From positions 1-64,000 of the forward strand of contig JAEKLQ010000021.1 of NCBI GenBank assembly GCA_019509785.1: a DNA stretch of 64,000 nt, read 5' to 3'. This document shows, one piece after another, positions 15,723-24,717 of the stretch. How positions within the stretch are numbered: the first letter of the stretch is position 1; each line of letters begins with the position of its first letter. Position numbers and translations under genes: made by a program. The notes under the pieces are model-generated. The model was not told the origin of the DNA. It did no database searches and saw only the letters and a list, made by a program, of their open reading frames with translations. Source of the DNA: Fibrobacterota bacterium (GTDB taxonomy: Bacteria > Fibrobacterota > Fibrobacteria > UBA11236).

Positions 15723-17867
15723 CTAAACCAACGCCTCCCGGATTTTCCCTTCCAGCGCCGACAAGGTGAAGGGCTTCTGGATGAAGGCTCTTCCGCCTTC
15801 GGAGACTTCCTGGCGGAAGACCACGTCCTGCGTATAGCCCGACATGAATAGCACGCGCAGGCTGGGCATGATCTTGCCCATCGCGTCGGCCAATTCCTTG
15901 CCGCCCATCCCGGGCATCACCACGTCGGTCAACAGCAAATGCACGGGCTGCGGATACGTCTCGGCGAGGGCCAGCGCCTCGCGGCCTTGGCGGGCTTCCA
16001 GCACCATGAAGCCTTGGCGGCTCAAGAGTTCCCGAACGATGCCGCGCACCTCGTCGTCGTCCTCGACCACGAGGACGGTCTTGGGGACGAAGGAGGAGGA
16101 ACGGAGCGCCTTCTGGACTTCGGCCTCTTCCTCGGGCTCCTCTTCGCTGATGGGCAGGTAGCACGAGAACACGCTTCCCTTGTCCACTTCGGTTTCGACC
16201 AGCACGCAACCGCTGTTCTGGGTGATGATGCCGTAGACGGTCGAAAGGCCCAGCCCCGAGCCCGAACGCCCCTTGGGCCCATCGCCTTTCCCCTTGGTCG
16301 TGAAGAAAGGATCGAAGATATGCGGCAAGTCGTCCGTCCCGATCCCTTTTCCGGAGTCGGCCACTGAGATGCGTAAATGCGGGCCCGCGTGGACGCGCCC
16401 GTAAGCCCCGGGTATGTCCCCCGACAAAACCACCTGGCCAGTCGACAACGCCAAGGTGCCGCCGTCGGACATGGCATCGCGGGCGTTGACCACCAGGTTC
16501 ATGATCACTTGTTCCAATTGCACCGGATCCATGCGCACTTGGCCCGCCCGCGGATCCAGGCTCAGGCTCAGCTCGATGTTTTCTTCCAGAAGATGGCGCA
16601 GCATCCGTTCCATCGAACCGATCACGTAGTTGGGTTGGATCACTTTCGGCTGCGGGATCTCCTGGCGGCTGAAAGCCAGCAATTGGCGGATCAGGCCCGC
16701 GGCCCTTTCGCTGCCGTTGAGGATCTCCCCCACTTCCCGTCGCACCGGATGGCCCGGTTCCAGGCGCAGCTGCATCAATTCGCAGTAGCCCATGATGGCG
16801 GCCAACAGGTTGTTGAAATCATGGGCGATGCCGCCGGCCAACCGGCCCACGGCTTCGAGCTTCTGGGATTGCCGCAACTGATCTTCCTTGATCCGCAGGG
16901 CCTCCTCGGAGTGCCGGGTCTCGGTCACGTCGGAAACGGCCCCGATCCATTTTACGGCCACCCCGTTGGCATCCCAGACGGCCGTGCCTTGATCGCGCCA
17001 TACGCGCCAGGACCCGTCCCGGCACCGCACGCGGTATTCCGCCAGGAAAGGCGCGCGCCCGCGCTGGTGCTTTTCGATGGCCGACATCACGCAACTCCGG
17101 TCCTCGGGATGCAGCAAGGCTTCCCAACCTTCCAAGGTGCGCGCGATCTCGCCATGCTTATAGCCCAAGCGCTCGTCGATGGGGCCGAACCATTCCAGCA
17201 CCCCCGAAGCCATGTCCCATTCGTAGATGAGGTCGTTGCCGCATTCGGCGGCCACGCGCATTCGCTCTTCGGATCGCCGCAGGGCCTCTTCTTCGCGCTT
17301 CCGCTCGGTGATGTCCACGAAAGTGCCCATGACGCTTTCGAGGTTCCCCTGTTCGTCCTGGATGGGCGATCCGTAAACGATCAACCGCGTCCGGCGTCCG
17401 TAGCGGCCGATCACTTCCACTTCGTAATGCGAGCTTTGGCCCACCCACCTGCGGGCGTGTTCCCGCTTTATGATCTGGACGCTTTCGGGGGTGAAGAATT
17501 CTTCGTAGAGCTGGGCCGATCCGATCAATTCCGCCGGGGAATCCAGCTCCAGGAACTCGCTCATGACGGGGTTGATGTAGATGGTCCGCCCTTCCCGGTC
17601 GAGATGCCAGATGCCCACCGGGCTGCTCTCGGCTAAGGCGCGGTAGCGCATCTCGCTCCTTTGCAGGTCGAGTTGCGCCTCCACTTTATGGCCTTCCAGT
17701 TCCGCCCGCACTTGCCGCAGGGCCTCGCTATCGGCGCGGTGCCGATCCCCGCGCACGGTGGCATCCCGGTTGAGCTGCGAAACCTGGCGGGTGCGGGTAC
17801 GCATTCGCCAGATGAACAACCCATTCACGGCCAAGCTGGCGGCCATGGCGGCGAGCCAGAAATCCAT
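15723..17867 (-). CDS. Hybrid sensor histidine kinase (TM-PAS-PAS-HisKA-HATPase-receiver)
   Basis: The 714-residue protein has one N-terminal membrane helix (~2-20), a coiled-coil linker, and two PAS domains (~72-190, ~200-318; the second with a PAC-like [11 protein letters not shown]). The HisKA box has the phospho-His at ~349 (GGIAHDFNN). The HATPase domain (~448-573) has [16 protein letters not shown] and GSGLGL. The C-terminal receiver (~595-714) has VVEDDD, the phospho-Asp near 648 (LLTDVVMP) and IQKPF. It is a complete phosphorelay kinase without a DNA-binding domain, so it needs an Hpt partner elsewhere. An upstream TTG would add 27 residues; the ATG at 17867, directly before the membrane helix, was chosen. 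It converges with the Doc gene, with a shared hairpin at 15702-15724. Confidence 0.9.
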   Translation of the reverse strand: MDFWLAAMAASLAVNGLFIWRMRTRTRQVSQLNRDATVRGDRHRADSEALRQVRAELEGHKVEAQLDLQRSEMRYRALAESSPVGIWHLDREGRTIYINPVMSEFLELDSPAELIGSAQLYEEFFTPESVQIIKREHARRWVGQSSHYEVEVIGRYGRRTRLIVYGSPIQDEQGNLESVMGTFVDITERKREEEALRRSEERMRVAAECGNDLIYEWDMASGVLEWFGPIDERLGYKHGEIARTLEGWEALLHPEDRSCVMSAIEKHQRGRAPFLAEYRVRCRDGSWRVWRDQGTAVWDANGVAVKWIGAVSDVTETRHSEEALRIKEDQLRQSQKLEAVGRLAGGIAHDFNNLLAAIMGYCELMQLRLEPGHPVRREVGEILNGSERAAGLIRQLLAFSRQEIPQPKVIQPNYVIGSMERMLRHLLEENIELSLSLDPRAGQVRMDPVQLEQVIMNLVVNARDAMSDGGTLALSTGQVVLSGDIPGAYGRVHAGPHLRISVADSGKGIGTDDLPHIFDPFFTTKGKGDGPKGRSGSGLGLSTVYGIITQNSGCVLVETEVDKGSVFSCYLPISEEEPEEEAEVQKALRSSSFVPKTVLVVEDDDEVRGIVRELLSRQGFMVLEARQGREALALAETYPQPVHLLLTDVVMPGMGGKELADAMGKIMPSLRVLFMSGYTQDVVFRQEVSEGGRAFIQKPFTLSALEGKIREALV

Positions 17868-17988
17868 CTGGTAAATGCCTTTCTCCCGGTTTCCGTCGGG
17901 CACGTGCCGATCCTCCCGCGGCGCGCGTACGGGCCGGAGGAGGGACAAGCGGGATTGTATTATAAATGACGGTTTCAGGCCAATCGTT

Positions 17989-18726
17989 TTAATGGAAGAG
18001 AAGCTGGGCGCCGGTCAGGGCCAGAAGGCCGTAAACGAGCCAATCGAAAGCCTTTTGGGGTAAAAGCCGGTTGGCCAGCCAACCCACCGCCACCCCGACC
18101 GGGATACATGCCAGATAGCGTAAATCCAGTTTCAGGGATTCCGTCGTGATCAACCCGGAAAACAGATAGGGCGGCACCTTAAAGAGATTCAGGGCCGTGA
18201 AAAAGATGGCGTTGCTGGCGACGAAAACCGTCTTGTCCGCCTTCTGGGCCAAAAGATAGATGGCCATGATGGGCCCGGCCCCATGCGCGATAGTGGAAGA
18301 GAATCCGGCCGCCACCCCGACCAATACGGACGCGGCCACGGAGGGTTTCCACGCGCGTTCGGGATACCACCAATTGCGAAACAAGAGCAGAGCCGTCAGG
18401 ACCAGCGCCGTGGCCCCGATGGAAACCCGCAGCAGGTGCTCGGAAATATGGCTGACGAAGGCCATGCCGATGGCGACGCCGCCCAAAGCGCCCCAGAAGG
18501 GCATGCGGATGAGGCTTAAGTCCCATTTTTTCCAGAAGGCCGAAAGCGTGAACAGATCCGCAAAGCAAAGCAGCGGAAGTATGATGCCGATCGCCTGCCG
18601 CGCCGGGACCGCCGTGGCCAGCAAGGGAGTGGTAAGCATGCCCAAGCCGGTGGCGAAGCCGGCCTTGGAAAGACCGATCAGGAATGCCCCGAGATAGGGA
18701 TAGAACCAGGCGGGAGGCGCGTACAC
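17989..18726 (-). CDS. TauE/SafE-family membrane permease
   Basis: The 245-residue protein has about seven or eight hydrophobic segments and the TauE/SafE features of two half-repeats. Each half contains a small-residue-rich helix start (GLSKAGFATGLGMLTTPLLA near residue 18; VAAGFSSTIAHGAGP near residue 135). Members export sulfite, sulfoacetate or other organic anions. The start is a GTG at 18726, 2 nt after the stop of the DJ-1 gene, indicating an operon. A link to sulfur metabolism is possible given the cys operon 4 kb away, but nothing in the sequence fixes the substrate. Confidence 0.85.
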   Translation of the reverse strand: MYAPPAWFYPYLGAFLIGLSKAGFATGLGMLTTPLLATAVPARQAIGIILPLLCFADLFTLSAFWKKWDLSLIRMPFWGALGGVAIGMAFVSHISEHLLRVSIGATALVLTALLLFRNWWYPERAWKPSVAASVLVGVAAGFSSTIAHGAGPIMAIYLLAQKADKTVFVASNAIFFTALNLFKVPPYLFSGLITTESLKLDLRYLACIPVGVAVGWLANRLLPQKAFDWLVYGLLALTGAQLLFH

Positions 18727-18728
18727 GT

Positions 18729-19280
18729 TTACCGGGCCACGATCTGCGCGCGCACGGTTTCGGCCGCGGCCGGGCCTTCCAGGTAGGCTACCAGGGCCAG
18801 CGCGAATTCTTCGGCCGTGCCCGCGCCGCGGGAGGTGATGACCTTGCCGTCCACCACCACCCGATCCCGAAGGTAGGCTTTCGCGATGGGGACCAGTTCG
18901 GCCTCCCGCGACGGAAACGAAGTAATGGCATGCGACTGCGCCACCCCGGCGTCGGCCAGGATCACCGGAGCCGCGCAAATGGCCGCGATCGGCACTCCCG
19001 CGGCGTAGCTGCGACGCACCAATTCGGTTACGCGGATATCCTTGCGCAACCGATCCACCCCCGGCCCCCCGGGGAGGATGAGCATATCGAAGGTTTCCCG
19101 AAGGCAATCGTCCAATAGGCGATCGGCCTGCACCTTAATCCCGCGCCCCCCGGCCACCACCAGGCCTGGCCCGGTGGAGGCGGCCACCGCTTCCACCCCG
19201 GCCCGGCGGAGCAGGTCCAAAGGGGTAACCGCTTCCATTTCCTCGAAGCCCTCGGATAGGATCAAAAGCACCCTTTTCAT
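18729..19280 (-). CDS. DJ-1/PfpI-family protein (YajL-like)
   Basis: The 183-residue protein has the DJ-1 features: an early Glu (ILSEGFEEMEA, ~residue 12), the nucleophile elbow with its Cys (AAICAAPVIL, ~residue 105) and a C-terminal Gly-rich loop (TSRGAGTAEEF). YajL/DJ-1 proteins have been assigned oxidative-stress, chaperone and glyoxalase-like activities; which applies here cannot be told. GAGGAC lies 7 nt before the ATG. The gene is read with the downstream TauE permease and away from hslO (Hsp33), another redox-stress protein. Confidence 0.88.
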   Translation of the reverse strand: MKRVLLILSEGFEEMEAVTPLDLLRRAGVEAVAASTGPGLVVAGGRGIKVQADRLLDDCLRETFDMLILPGGPGVDRLRKDIRVTELVRRSYAAGVPIAAICAAPVILADAGVAQSHAITSFPSREAELVPIAKAYLRDRVVVDGKVITSRGAGTAEEFALALVAYLEGPAAAETVRAQIVAR

Positions 19281-19371
19281 ATTTTGTCCTCTTACGCCTG
19301 AGAGACGCTCAGAGCCTTCGGGCCATAAAATTAGTTAACCCACCCTGGCCGCCGTCGGCTGTTTGGAAGAC

Positions 19372-20364
19372 ATGGAAGATCGCATCATCAGGGCGACCGG
19401 GGAGGTCGCCGAATTACGCTTCGTTCTGGTGGACGCCACCCAGGCCGCCAATGCCATCGGCGGGTACCATGACGCGCGCGCGTTCACCCGCATCCTGATG
19501 GGCGAGACCATCGTCTCTTCCTTGTTGCTCGCCTCTGGCCTCAAAGGCAACGGTACGGTGCAGGTGAAATTCCAATACTCTGGGGACTTCCCCATGGCCA
19601 CCGCCGATGCTACGCCCTTGGGGCTGGTGCGGGCGATGATCCCCTTCGAGGACGTGAAACGCATCGGCGATTTCGAGCCCTTGCTCTCGCCGCAGACCAT
19701 GACCGTTCGCAAACGCAATGAGCAAGGCACCGCGCTTTCCGAGGGCATAGTGGAAATGCCCTCGGAAAAGATCGGCCCCTGTACGGCTTACTACCTGCTG
19801 CAAAGCGAGCAGACGAGATCGGCGGTGGGCATCATGGCGCGGCAGACCCCGGCCGGGCAGGATCCGACGGGGCAAACCGCCAAGGGGCCGAATGCCCCCG
19901 GCGATAGCCTGGGCTTCTGCGGCGGGTTCCTGGTCGAGGCCTTGCCCAAGGCCGATGCGAAAACCCTTGCCATCCTGGAGCAGGTCGTGAAGGACATGCC
20001 GTCCATCGAAACCTATCGCGCCGAGGGCGGCGGCCTCGATTTGGAAAGGATGCTCGCGGATCTTGCGGGCCCGTTCCGTTACACGGTCCATCGCGAGATG
20101 AAGGTGCTGCCTTTTTGCCCATGCTCGGAGACCGGCGTGCTGAAGGCCATCTCGGGCATGCCCCGCGAAGAATTGGAAGAAGTGGTCATCAAGCATGAGA
20201 CCTTGGAACTGCATTGCGAGTATTGCCGGAAGCGTTATCTGGCCACTCCCGCCATGATCCGGGAATTGCTCGACGGAATGGACGAAGAGCCGGAAGCGGA
20301 CGAAGACGAAGGCGGGGACGAAAGCCTGGACGAAGGCAAGGGGCCGGACGATTTCCCGGGTTAG
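19372..20364 (+). CDS. hslO: Redox-regulated chaperone Hsp33
   Basis: The 330-residue protein has the Hsp33 N-terminal domain (AFTRILMGETIVSSLLLASGLKG) and the C-terminal zinc centre with CPC (FCPCSE, ~residue 250) and CEYC (~residue 287). The Cys-x-Cys and CxxC pairs sit at the expected distance. Oxidation of these four Cys releases zinc and turns on holdase activity. The middle of the protein has a Pro/Gly-rich insert (QTPAGQDPTGQTAKGPNAPG), and the C-terminus ends in an acidic, probably disordered tail of about 35 residues, longer than in E. coli. The ATG at 19372 is chosen; a TTG three codons upstream is possible. Confidence 0.92.
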   Translation: MEDRIIRATGEVAELRFVLVDATQAANAIGGYHDARAFTRILMGETIVSSLLLASGLKGNGTVQVKFQYSGDFPMATADATPLGLVRAMIPFEDVKRIGDFEPLLSPQTMTVRKRNEQGTALSEGIVEMPSEKIGPCTAYYLLQSEQTRSAVGIMARQTPAGQDPTGQTAKGPNAPGDSLGFCGGFLVEALPKADAKTLAILEQVVKDMPSIETYRAEGGGLDLERMLADLAGPFRYTVHREMKVLPFCPCSETGVLKAISGMPREELEEVVIKHETLELHCEYCRKRYLATPAMIRELLDGMDEEPEADEDEGGDESLDEGKGPDDFPG

Positions 20365-20571
20365 GCAGGCGCGGCGGGAAGGGCCCGGGAGAAGGGCTCG
20401 GAACGACTTGCTCCGGTAGTCCGCGCCGGGCTTTTAGGCTAAATTTCGTCTCCTGCCGTATTATCTTTGGCGCCGGTCCGGGGAGACCCCCGGAATCCGG
20501 CGTACAGGTCCCCGCGGGGATCAAGGGAGCGATCGAGTGGTCATGGTTGAACGCCGCGGAAGGAAGGACCG

Positions 20572-21480
20572 GTGACCTCGGAATCGAAGTCGCTGCTGGT
20601 CCTGGAATCCGATGACGGGATCCAGGAGATGATCCAATCCATCGTACTCGATCACGACTTGTCCATGCTTTCCGCTTTCAACCTGGAGGACGCGAAGCGC
20701 CTGATCGGAACCGGCCGCACGCTGGCGTTCGCCTTCAACCTTTCCCTGATCGGCGATGAACCTCTCGCCTTCGTGCGCCGCCTGCGCCAGGAACATCCCA
20801 ATCTGCCTCTCATCGCCCTGGTGGGCGCGGCCCACCAAGGCCTTACCGTGTCCCTGCTCCAGTCCGGCACCTATGCCTGCCTTTCCATGCCTCTGCAAGT
20901 GGGCGAGCTCGCGTACAATCTGACCAAAATCATGGCCAGCCTCGCGGACGCCTACAACCCGTTCGCCATGCGGTACGAGGAACGCATCCTCATAATGCCC
21001 AACGATTTCGCGCTTGTGATGCAGGTGGCCAAGAACCTGGTGGAATCGACACTCCCCTTGCACGAGAAGAACCGCTACCACATCATCCTCGGATTGTCCG
21101 AGGTCATCAACAACGCCATCGAGCACGGCAACCTGGGGATTTCCTTCGAGGAGAAAAGCGATGCGCTGAAGGCCTCGCGCTTCTACCCGCTGGCGATCGA
21201 ACGCTCCCACAAGGAACCGTACAAGGACCGCGTGGTCACCATCCGCTCCCGGGTCTTCCCCAACCTGCGCCGCATCGAGTACTTCATAGCCGATCAAGGC
21301 GTCGGCTTCGATTGGCGCGCGCTGCCCGATCCCAAGGACAAAAGCAACCTCCTCAACCGCAACGGGCGGGGCATCATGATGGCGCGCTACGCGTTCGATG
21401 AGATGGTCTACAACGACACCGGCAACGAGGTGACCCTGGTGGTCAACCTGGACGTGCCTTACCGCGGCCGCAGGACCTGA
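20572..21480 (+). CDS. Pseudo-receiver fused to an RsbW-like ATPase domain
   Basis: The 302-residue protein has an N-terminal domain shaped like a receiver (residues ~8-125). Where receivers carry phospho-Asp, Thr and Lys it has Asn (FAFNLSLIG), Gly (ALVGAA) and Met (SMPLQ), so it probably cannot be phosphorylated normally. The C-terminal half is an HATPase_c_2/RsbW-type domain with N box LSEVINNAIEHGN, ADQGVGF and GRGIMMARYAFDEM. Such domains bind anti-sigma-factor antagonists or sigma factors and can act as Ser kinases. GTG start with GGAAGGA ahead. It ends 2 nt before dnaX, so it is likely in the same transcript. Its partner is not in the window. Confidence 0.8.
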   Translation: MTSESKSLLVLESDDGIQEMIQSIVLDHDLSMLSAFNLEDAKRLIGTGRTLAFAFNLSLIGDEPLAFVRRLRQEHPNLPLIALVGAAHQGLTVSLLQSGTYACLSMPLQVGELAYNLTKIMASLADAYNPFAMRYEERILIMPNDFALVMQVAKNLVESTLPLHEKNRYHIILGLSEVINNAIEHGNLGISFEEKSDALKASRFYPLAIERSHKEPYKDRVVTIRSRVFPNLRRIEYFIADQGVGFDWRALPDPKDKSNLLNRNGRGIMMARYAFDEMVYNDTGNEVTLVVNLDVPYRGRRT

Positions 21481-21482
21481 AC

Positions 21483-23501
21483 ATGGCTTATCTGGCGATG
21501 GCGCGCAAATGGCGCCCCAAGAACTTCGAAGACATGGTGGGCCAGGATCACATCGCCCAAACCATCCGCAACGCCATCGAGGGCAAGCGCATCTCCCACG
21601 CCTACCTGTTCACCGGCACCCGCGGCGTGGGCAAGACCACCTCGGCGCGCATCCTGGCCAAGGCCCTCAATTGCAAGAACGGGCCCACCCCCATCCCCTG
21701 CGACGCTTGCAAGAACTGCAAGGCCGTGAACGCGGGCAGCTCGCTGGACGTGCTGGAGATCGACGGCGCCTCCAACAACAGCGTGGACGATATTCGCGAG
21801 CTGCGCGAGAACGTGAATTACGCGCCCATGAACGGCAGCTACAAGATCTACGTCATCGACGAGGTCCACATGCTCACCAAGAACGCGTTCAACGCGCTCT
21901 TGAAGACGCTGGAAGAGCCGCCGCCCCACGTGGTCTTCATCTTCGCCACCACCGAGGTCAACAAGGTCCCGCATACAATCCTGTCGCGCGTGCAACGCTT
22001 CGATTTCAAGCGCATCTCGGAACAGCACATCCGCGAGCGCCTGGAATACATTTGCGCCCGGGAAGAGATCAAAGCGGAGCGCGAGGCCTTGGAGGCGGTG
22101 GCCCGCAAGGGCGACGGATCGATGCGCGACGCCCTGAGCCTTTTCGATCAGGTCTATGCTTACGCGGGCGCGGACTTTACCCTGGAGGCGGCCCGCAAGG
22201 TATTGGGCCTGCCGAGGGAAAGCCTTTGCGACGGCCTCATCCGCGCGTTGGTCCAGCACGATCAGAAGACCTGTTTCGCATCCTTGCAGGACGCCCTGAA
22301 CGAAGGCATCGAGATCCAGGACTTCCTGATCGCTTTCGGCGAATACCTGCGCAACATGCTTTTCGCCCGCCAAGGCGTGAGCCCGGTGGCCTTGGGCCTT
22401 TCCGAGGCCCGCTACGCCGAGCTCGCCGCGGTCGCCCCGGAATTGCGCGACGGCGATATCATCCGCTTCGCCAAACTGATATCCGACATCCTCGTTTCCC
22501 TCAAGTCGGCGGCGCATCCGCGGCTGGCCGCGGAGCTGGGGCTGGCGCGCATGGCTTCCTTGGATCGCGTGGTGAGCTTGTCGCAGGTGCTCGGCGCCGG
22601 GGGAACTACCGGAGGGCAGGCGCCATCGTCCGCCGCCGAATCCCAGCCCGCTCCGTTGAGGGCCGCCCCCGACCTCGCCGAGGTCAAAAAAAAAAGCCCT
22701 GAAATAGACGCCGAGAAGGGCGAGAAAGCAGCCGTGAAGATCGCGATGCCGCCTACCGCGATGGCAACGCCACCGGCCTCCGCGCAGCCGGCCTCCGCCC
22801 AGGCATTCGCGCCTGCAGCCCAACCCCAGACCGCCGTCGCCTCCGCACGCGAAACCGCGCCGCTGCGCCCGCCTGCCTCCGACCCGACCGCATTCGAGCC
22901 GGGCCATGTGGTCGTCGCCACCTTGGCCCCCGTTCGGGACCTTAACCCTGCGGAAATCGACGAGCGCCTTGCGCCGCCTATCGAATCGGAATACGGGGAC
23001 CCCGATCCCGACTATCCCGCCGATGCCGAGGATCCGGACGCCCCGCCTTCGCATATGGCGCCAACGCAGCCTACGGCCCAAGCGCCCCGCCCTCCGGAAG
23101 ATCCGGTTACCGTCCCGCTGCAAGCCTCCCCCGCGGCTTTGCCCGGCCTGTGGCCCCGCCTGGTCGCCGAATTCAGCGCCGCCCGGCCCTTGGTGGGATC
23201 GAACCTGCTGCGCTCGCGCTTGGCCTGGGAGGACGGGGAAACGCCGGGGTTACGGGTGATCTTCCTGGAGCGGAGCGCCTGGTCCCTGGTCGGCGAGGAT
23301 CCCGATTCCCGCAAGACCATCCAGGCTTTCCTGGCGTCCAAGTCGGAAGGCGGCCGCGAGACGCCGGTGCGCTTCTCCTTGGACCCCGATGCGGCCGCCA
23401 GCCCGGCCCCGGCCATGGCGGCTTACGTGGAGAACGATCCGATGAAAAGGGAACCGATCATCGGTTTCATCCAGGAATTGTTCGAAGGCAGACTACTTTA
23501 A
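21483..23501 (+). CDS. dnaX: DNA polymerase III subunits tau and gamma
   Basis: The clamp-loader ATPase of the replisome. The 672-residue tau form has the AAA+ core: Walker A (GTRGVGKT, residues 45-52), four zinc-binding Cys (64, 73, 76, 79), DEVHML and the SRVQRF sensor/arginine-finger region. The clamp-loader domain III lies at ~220-365, followed by a long Pro/Ala-rich linker and a C-terminal tau domain (~545-672). Codons 402-404 are AAA AAA AAA within a run of ten A (22686-22695). In the -1 frame a TGA follows at 22700-22702 and in the +1 frame a TAG at 22705-22707, so slippage would give a gamma-like product of about 405 residues. ybaB follows 21 nt after the stop. Confidence 0.95.
   Translation: MAYLAMARKWRPKNFEDMVGQDHIAQTIRNAIEGKRISHAYLFTGTRGVGKTTSARILAKALNCKNGPTPIPCDACKNCKAVNAGSSLDVLEIDGASNNSVDDIRELRENVNYAPMNGSYKIYVIDEVHMLTKNAFNALLKTLEEPPPHVVFIFATTEVNKVPHTILSRVQRFDFKRISEQHIRERLEYICAREEIKAEREALEAVARKGDGSMRDALSLFDQVYAYAGADFTLEAARKVLGLPRESLCDGLIRALVQHDQKTCFASLQDALNEGIEIQDFLIAFGEYLRNMLFARQGVSPVALGLSEARYAELAAVAPELRDGDIIRFAKLISDILVSLKSAAHPRLAAELGLARMASLDRVVSLSQVLGAGGTTGGQAPSSAAESQPAPLRAAPDLAEVKKKSPEIDAEKGEKAAVKIAMPPTAMATPPASAQPASAQAFAPAAQPQTAVASARETAPLRPPASDPTAFEPGHVVVATLAPVRDLNPAEIDERLAPPIESEYGDPDPDYPADAEDPDAPPSHMAPTQPTAQAPRPPEDPVTVPLQASPAALPGLWPRLVAEFSAARPLVGSNLLRSRLAWEDGETPGLRVIFLERSAWSLVGEDPDSRKTIQAFLASKSEGGRETPVRFSLDPDAAASPAPAMAAYVENDPMKREPIIGFIQELFEGRLL
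22686..22695 (+). other. Ten-A slippery run in dnaX
   Basis: Ten consecutive A residues fall between the ATPase core and the tau-specific linker. Both alternative frames stop within about 12 nt. This matches the way Thermus dnaX (nine A) makes gamma by slippage. Confidence 0.7.
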
Positions 23502-23522
23502 GAGCCCGAAAGGATCCGTTTC

Positions 23523-23828
23523 ATGAACATGCAGAAAATGATGAAAGAACTGCAGAAGATGCAGGGCAAGATGGCCAACGTACAGAAGGAGATGGAGAGT
23601 ACCGTCTTCGAAGCCGAGGCCGGCGGCGGAATGGTGAAGATCGCCATCAACGGCAAATACGAAGTACAATCGGTCAAGCTGTCGAAGGACGCGGTCGATC
23701 CCGACGATGTGGAAGCCCTGGAGGATTTGCTTTTGGCGGCCTTCAACTCGGCCCGCGCCAAGGTAGAGGACGCCTCTTCCGAAAAGATGGGCGGCCTGAC
23801 CAAGGGATTGGGAATTCCGGGCATGTAG
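23523..23828 (+). CDS. ybaB: YbaB/EbfC-family nucleoid-associated protein
   Basis: The 101-residue protein has a Met/Lys/Gln-rich N-terminal helix (QKMMKELQKMQGKM), then FEAEAGGGMVKIAINGKYEV and the DPDDVEALEDLLLAAFNSA segment that defines the family. These dimers bind DNA without strong sequence preference. It lies directly after dnaX, as in very many bacteria, and the usual next gene recR is absent here. A small hairpin (23846-23851 with 23861-23866) follows the stop but has no T-run. Confidence 0.95.
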   Translation: MNMQKMMKELQKMQGKMANVQKEMESTVFEAEAGGGMVKIAINGKYEVQSVKLSKDAVDPDDVEALEDLLLAAFNSARAKVEDASSEKMGGLTKGLGIPGM

Positions 23829-23910
23829 CCAGTGCGGATGGCAACGGCGTGCCAAAAAGACACGCCTTACGCGATATGGCACGAACCCCGATTTTTTAGG
23901 TTTTAAGCGG

Positions 23911-24717
23911 ATGCAAGCCCTTATCATTCTCCTGAAGTTCCTCGTGCCCTTGGCCTACGTCGTGACCACCATGGTTTATGCGCGCCTTTTCTTCTCTCCC
24001 GAGGAGAGCAAGTTCTCGAGCAAGGCGCATATCGGCATGGCCATTTCGCTCTTGGCCCATACCGGGCTTCTCATCGCCCTTGGCTTCTATCTCGGCCGCT
24101 GCCCGTTGGGCACGGTCGGCGAAGGCCTCTTGTTCCTGGCCTGGATGGTCGGCGTCATCCAATACCTTTCCGAGTGGCTGGCCGATACCCGCCGTCTCGG
24201 CTTCTTCACCTTGTTGCCCACCTCGCTGTGCGTTCTCATCGGCGTCTTCTTGCAGCGCCCCGAATACGTCCTGCCCGAATCCCTGCGCAGCTCCCTCTTG
24301 GTGTTCCACATCGTGGCCAGCTTGGCGAGCTATGCTTGCTTCTCCCTGGCCTCCATCCTGGCGGCGCTTTACCTGGTCCTGCACGGGAAGCTGAAGCACA
24401 AGAATTTCGACATCACCTTCCGCAAGCTGCCCCCGCTCGATAAGCTGGACAAGCTCTCCGCCAATTGGTCCTTCCTCGGGAGCGCGACCATGGTCATGAG
24501 CTCGATCATCGGCATCTGGTGGGTGCGCAAGGGCGGCGTCGCCGGGATGAGCCTGCGCGAAGCCGGCATCTACCTGGTCCTGGCGGTTTTCCTGGGCGCG
24601 GCCTTCTCGCGCCGCCTCTTCGGCTTGCGCGGCAAGCGGCACGCCATGGTGATCCTGGCCGGTTTCGGCATCCTCTTGCTGACCAACCTGGTCGGCACCC
24701 ACGGATTTTCCGGCTGA
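23911..24717 (+). CDS. HemX/CcsA-like membrane protein of the heme operon
   Basis: The 268-residue protein has eight likely membrane helices and resembles the cytochrome c assembly (CcsA/CcmC) family. It includes a conserved His in the SSLLVFHIVASLASYACF helix and another in LAHTGLLIALGFYLG. A protein of this type (HemX) precedes hemA in Bacillus and many other bacteria and lowers the amount of glutamyl-tRNA reductase; a heme-handling role is also possible. Its stop overlaps the hemA start (TGATG), so it is the first gene of the heme operon. The expected Trp-rich heme loop of true CcsA is not obvious, which favours HemX. Confidence 0.8.
   Translation: MQALIILLKFLVPLAYVVTTMVYARLFFSPEESKFSSKAHIGMAISLLAHTGLLIALGFYLGRCPLGTVGEGLLFLAWMVGVIQYLSEWLADTRRLGFFTLLPTSLCVLIGVFLQRPEYVLPESLRSSLLVFHIVASLASYACFSLASILAALYLVLHGKLKHKNFDITFRKLPPLDKLDKLSANWSFLGSATMVMSSIIGIWWVRKGGVAGMSLREAGIYLVLAVFLGAAFSRRLFGLRGKRHAMVILAGFGILLLTNLVGTHGFSG

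Noticed and set aside
22686-22695. A10 run as a simple frameshift that breaks dnaX
   Set aside because: The zero frame continues for 270 more codons with a normal tau C-terminal region, so the gene is intact.
21459-23123. 554-codon minus-strand open frame across dnaX
   Set aside because: It is antisense to the clear dnaX gene, has no recognisable domain, and results from codon bias.
23846-23866. Hairpin after ybaB as intrinsic terminator
   Set aside because: Only a 6-bp stem and no T-run follows it.
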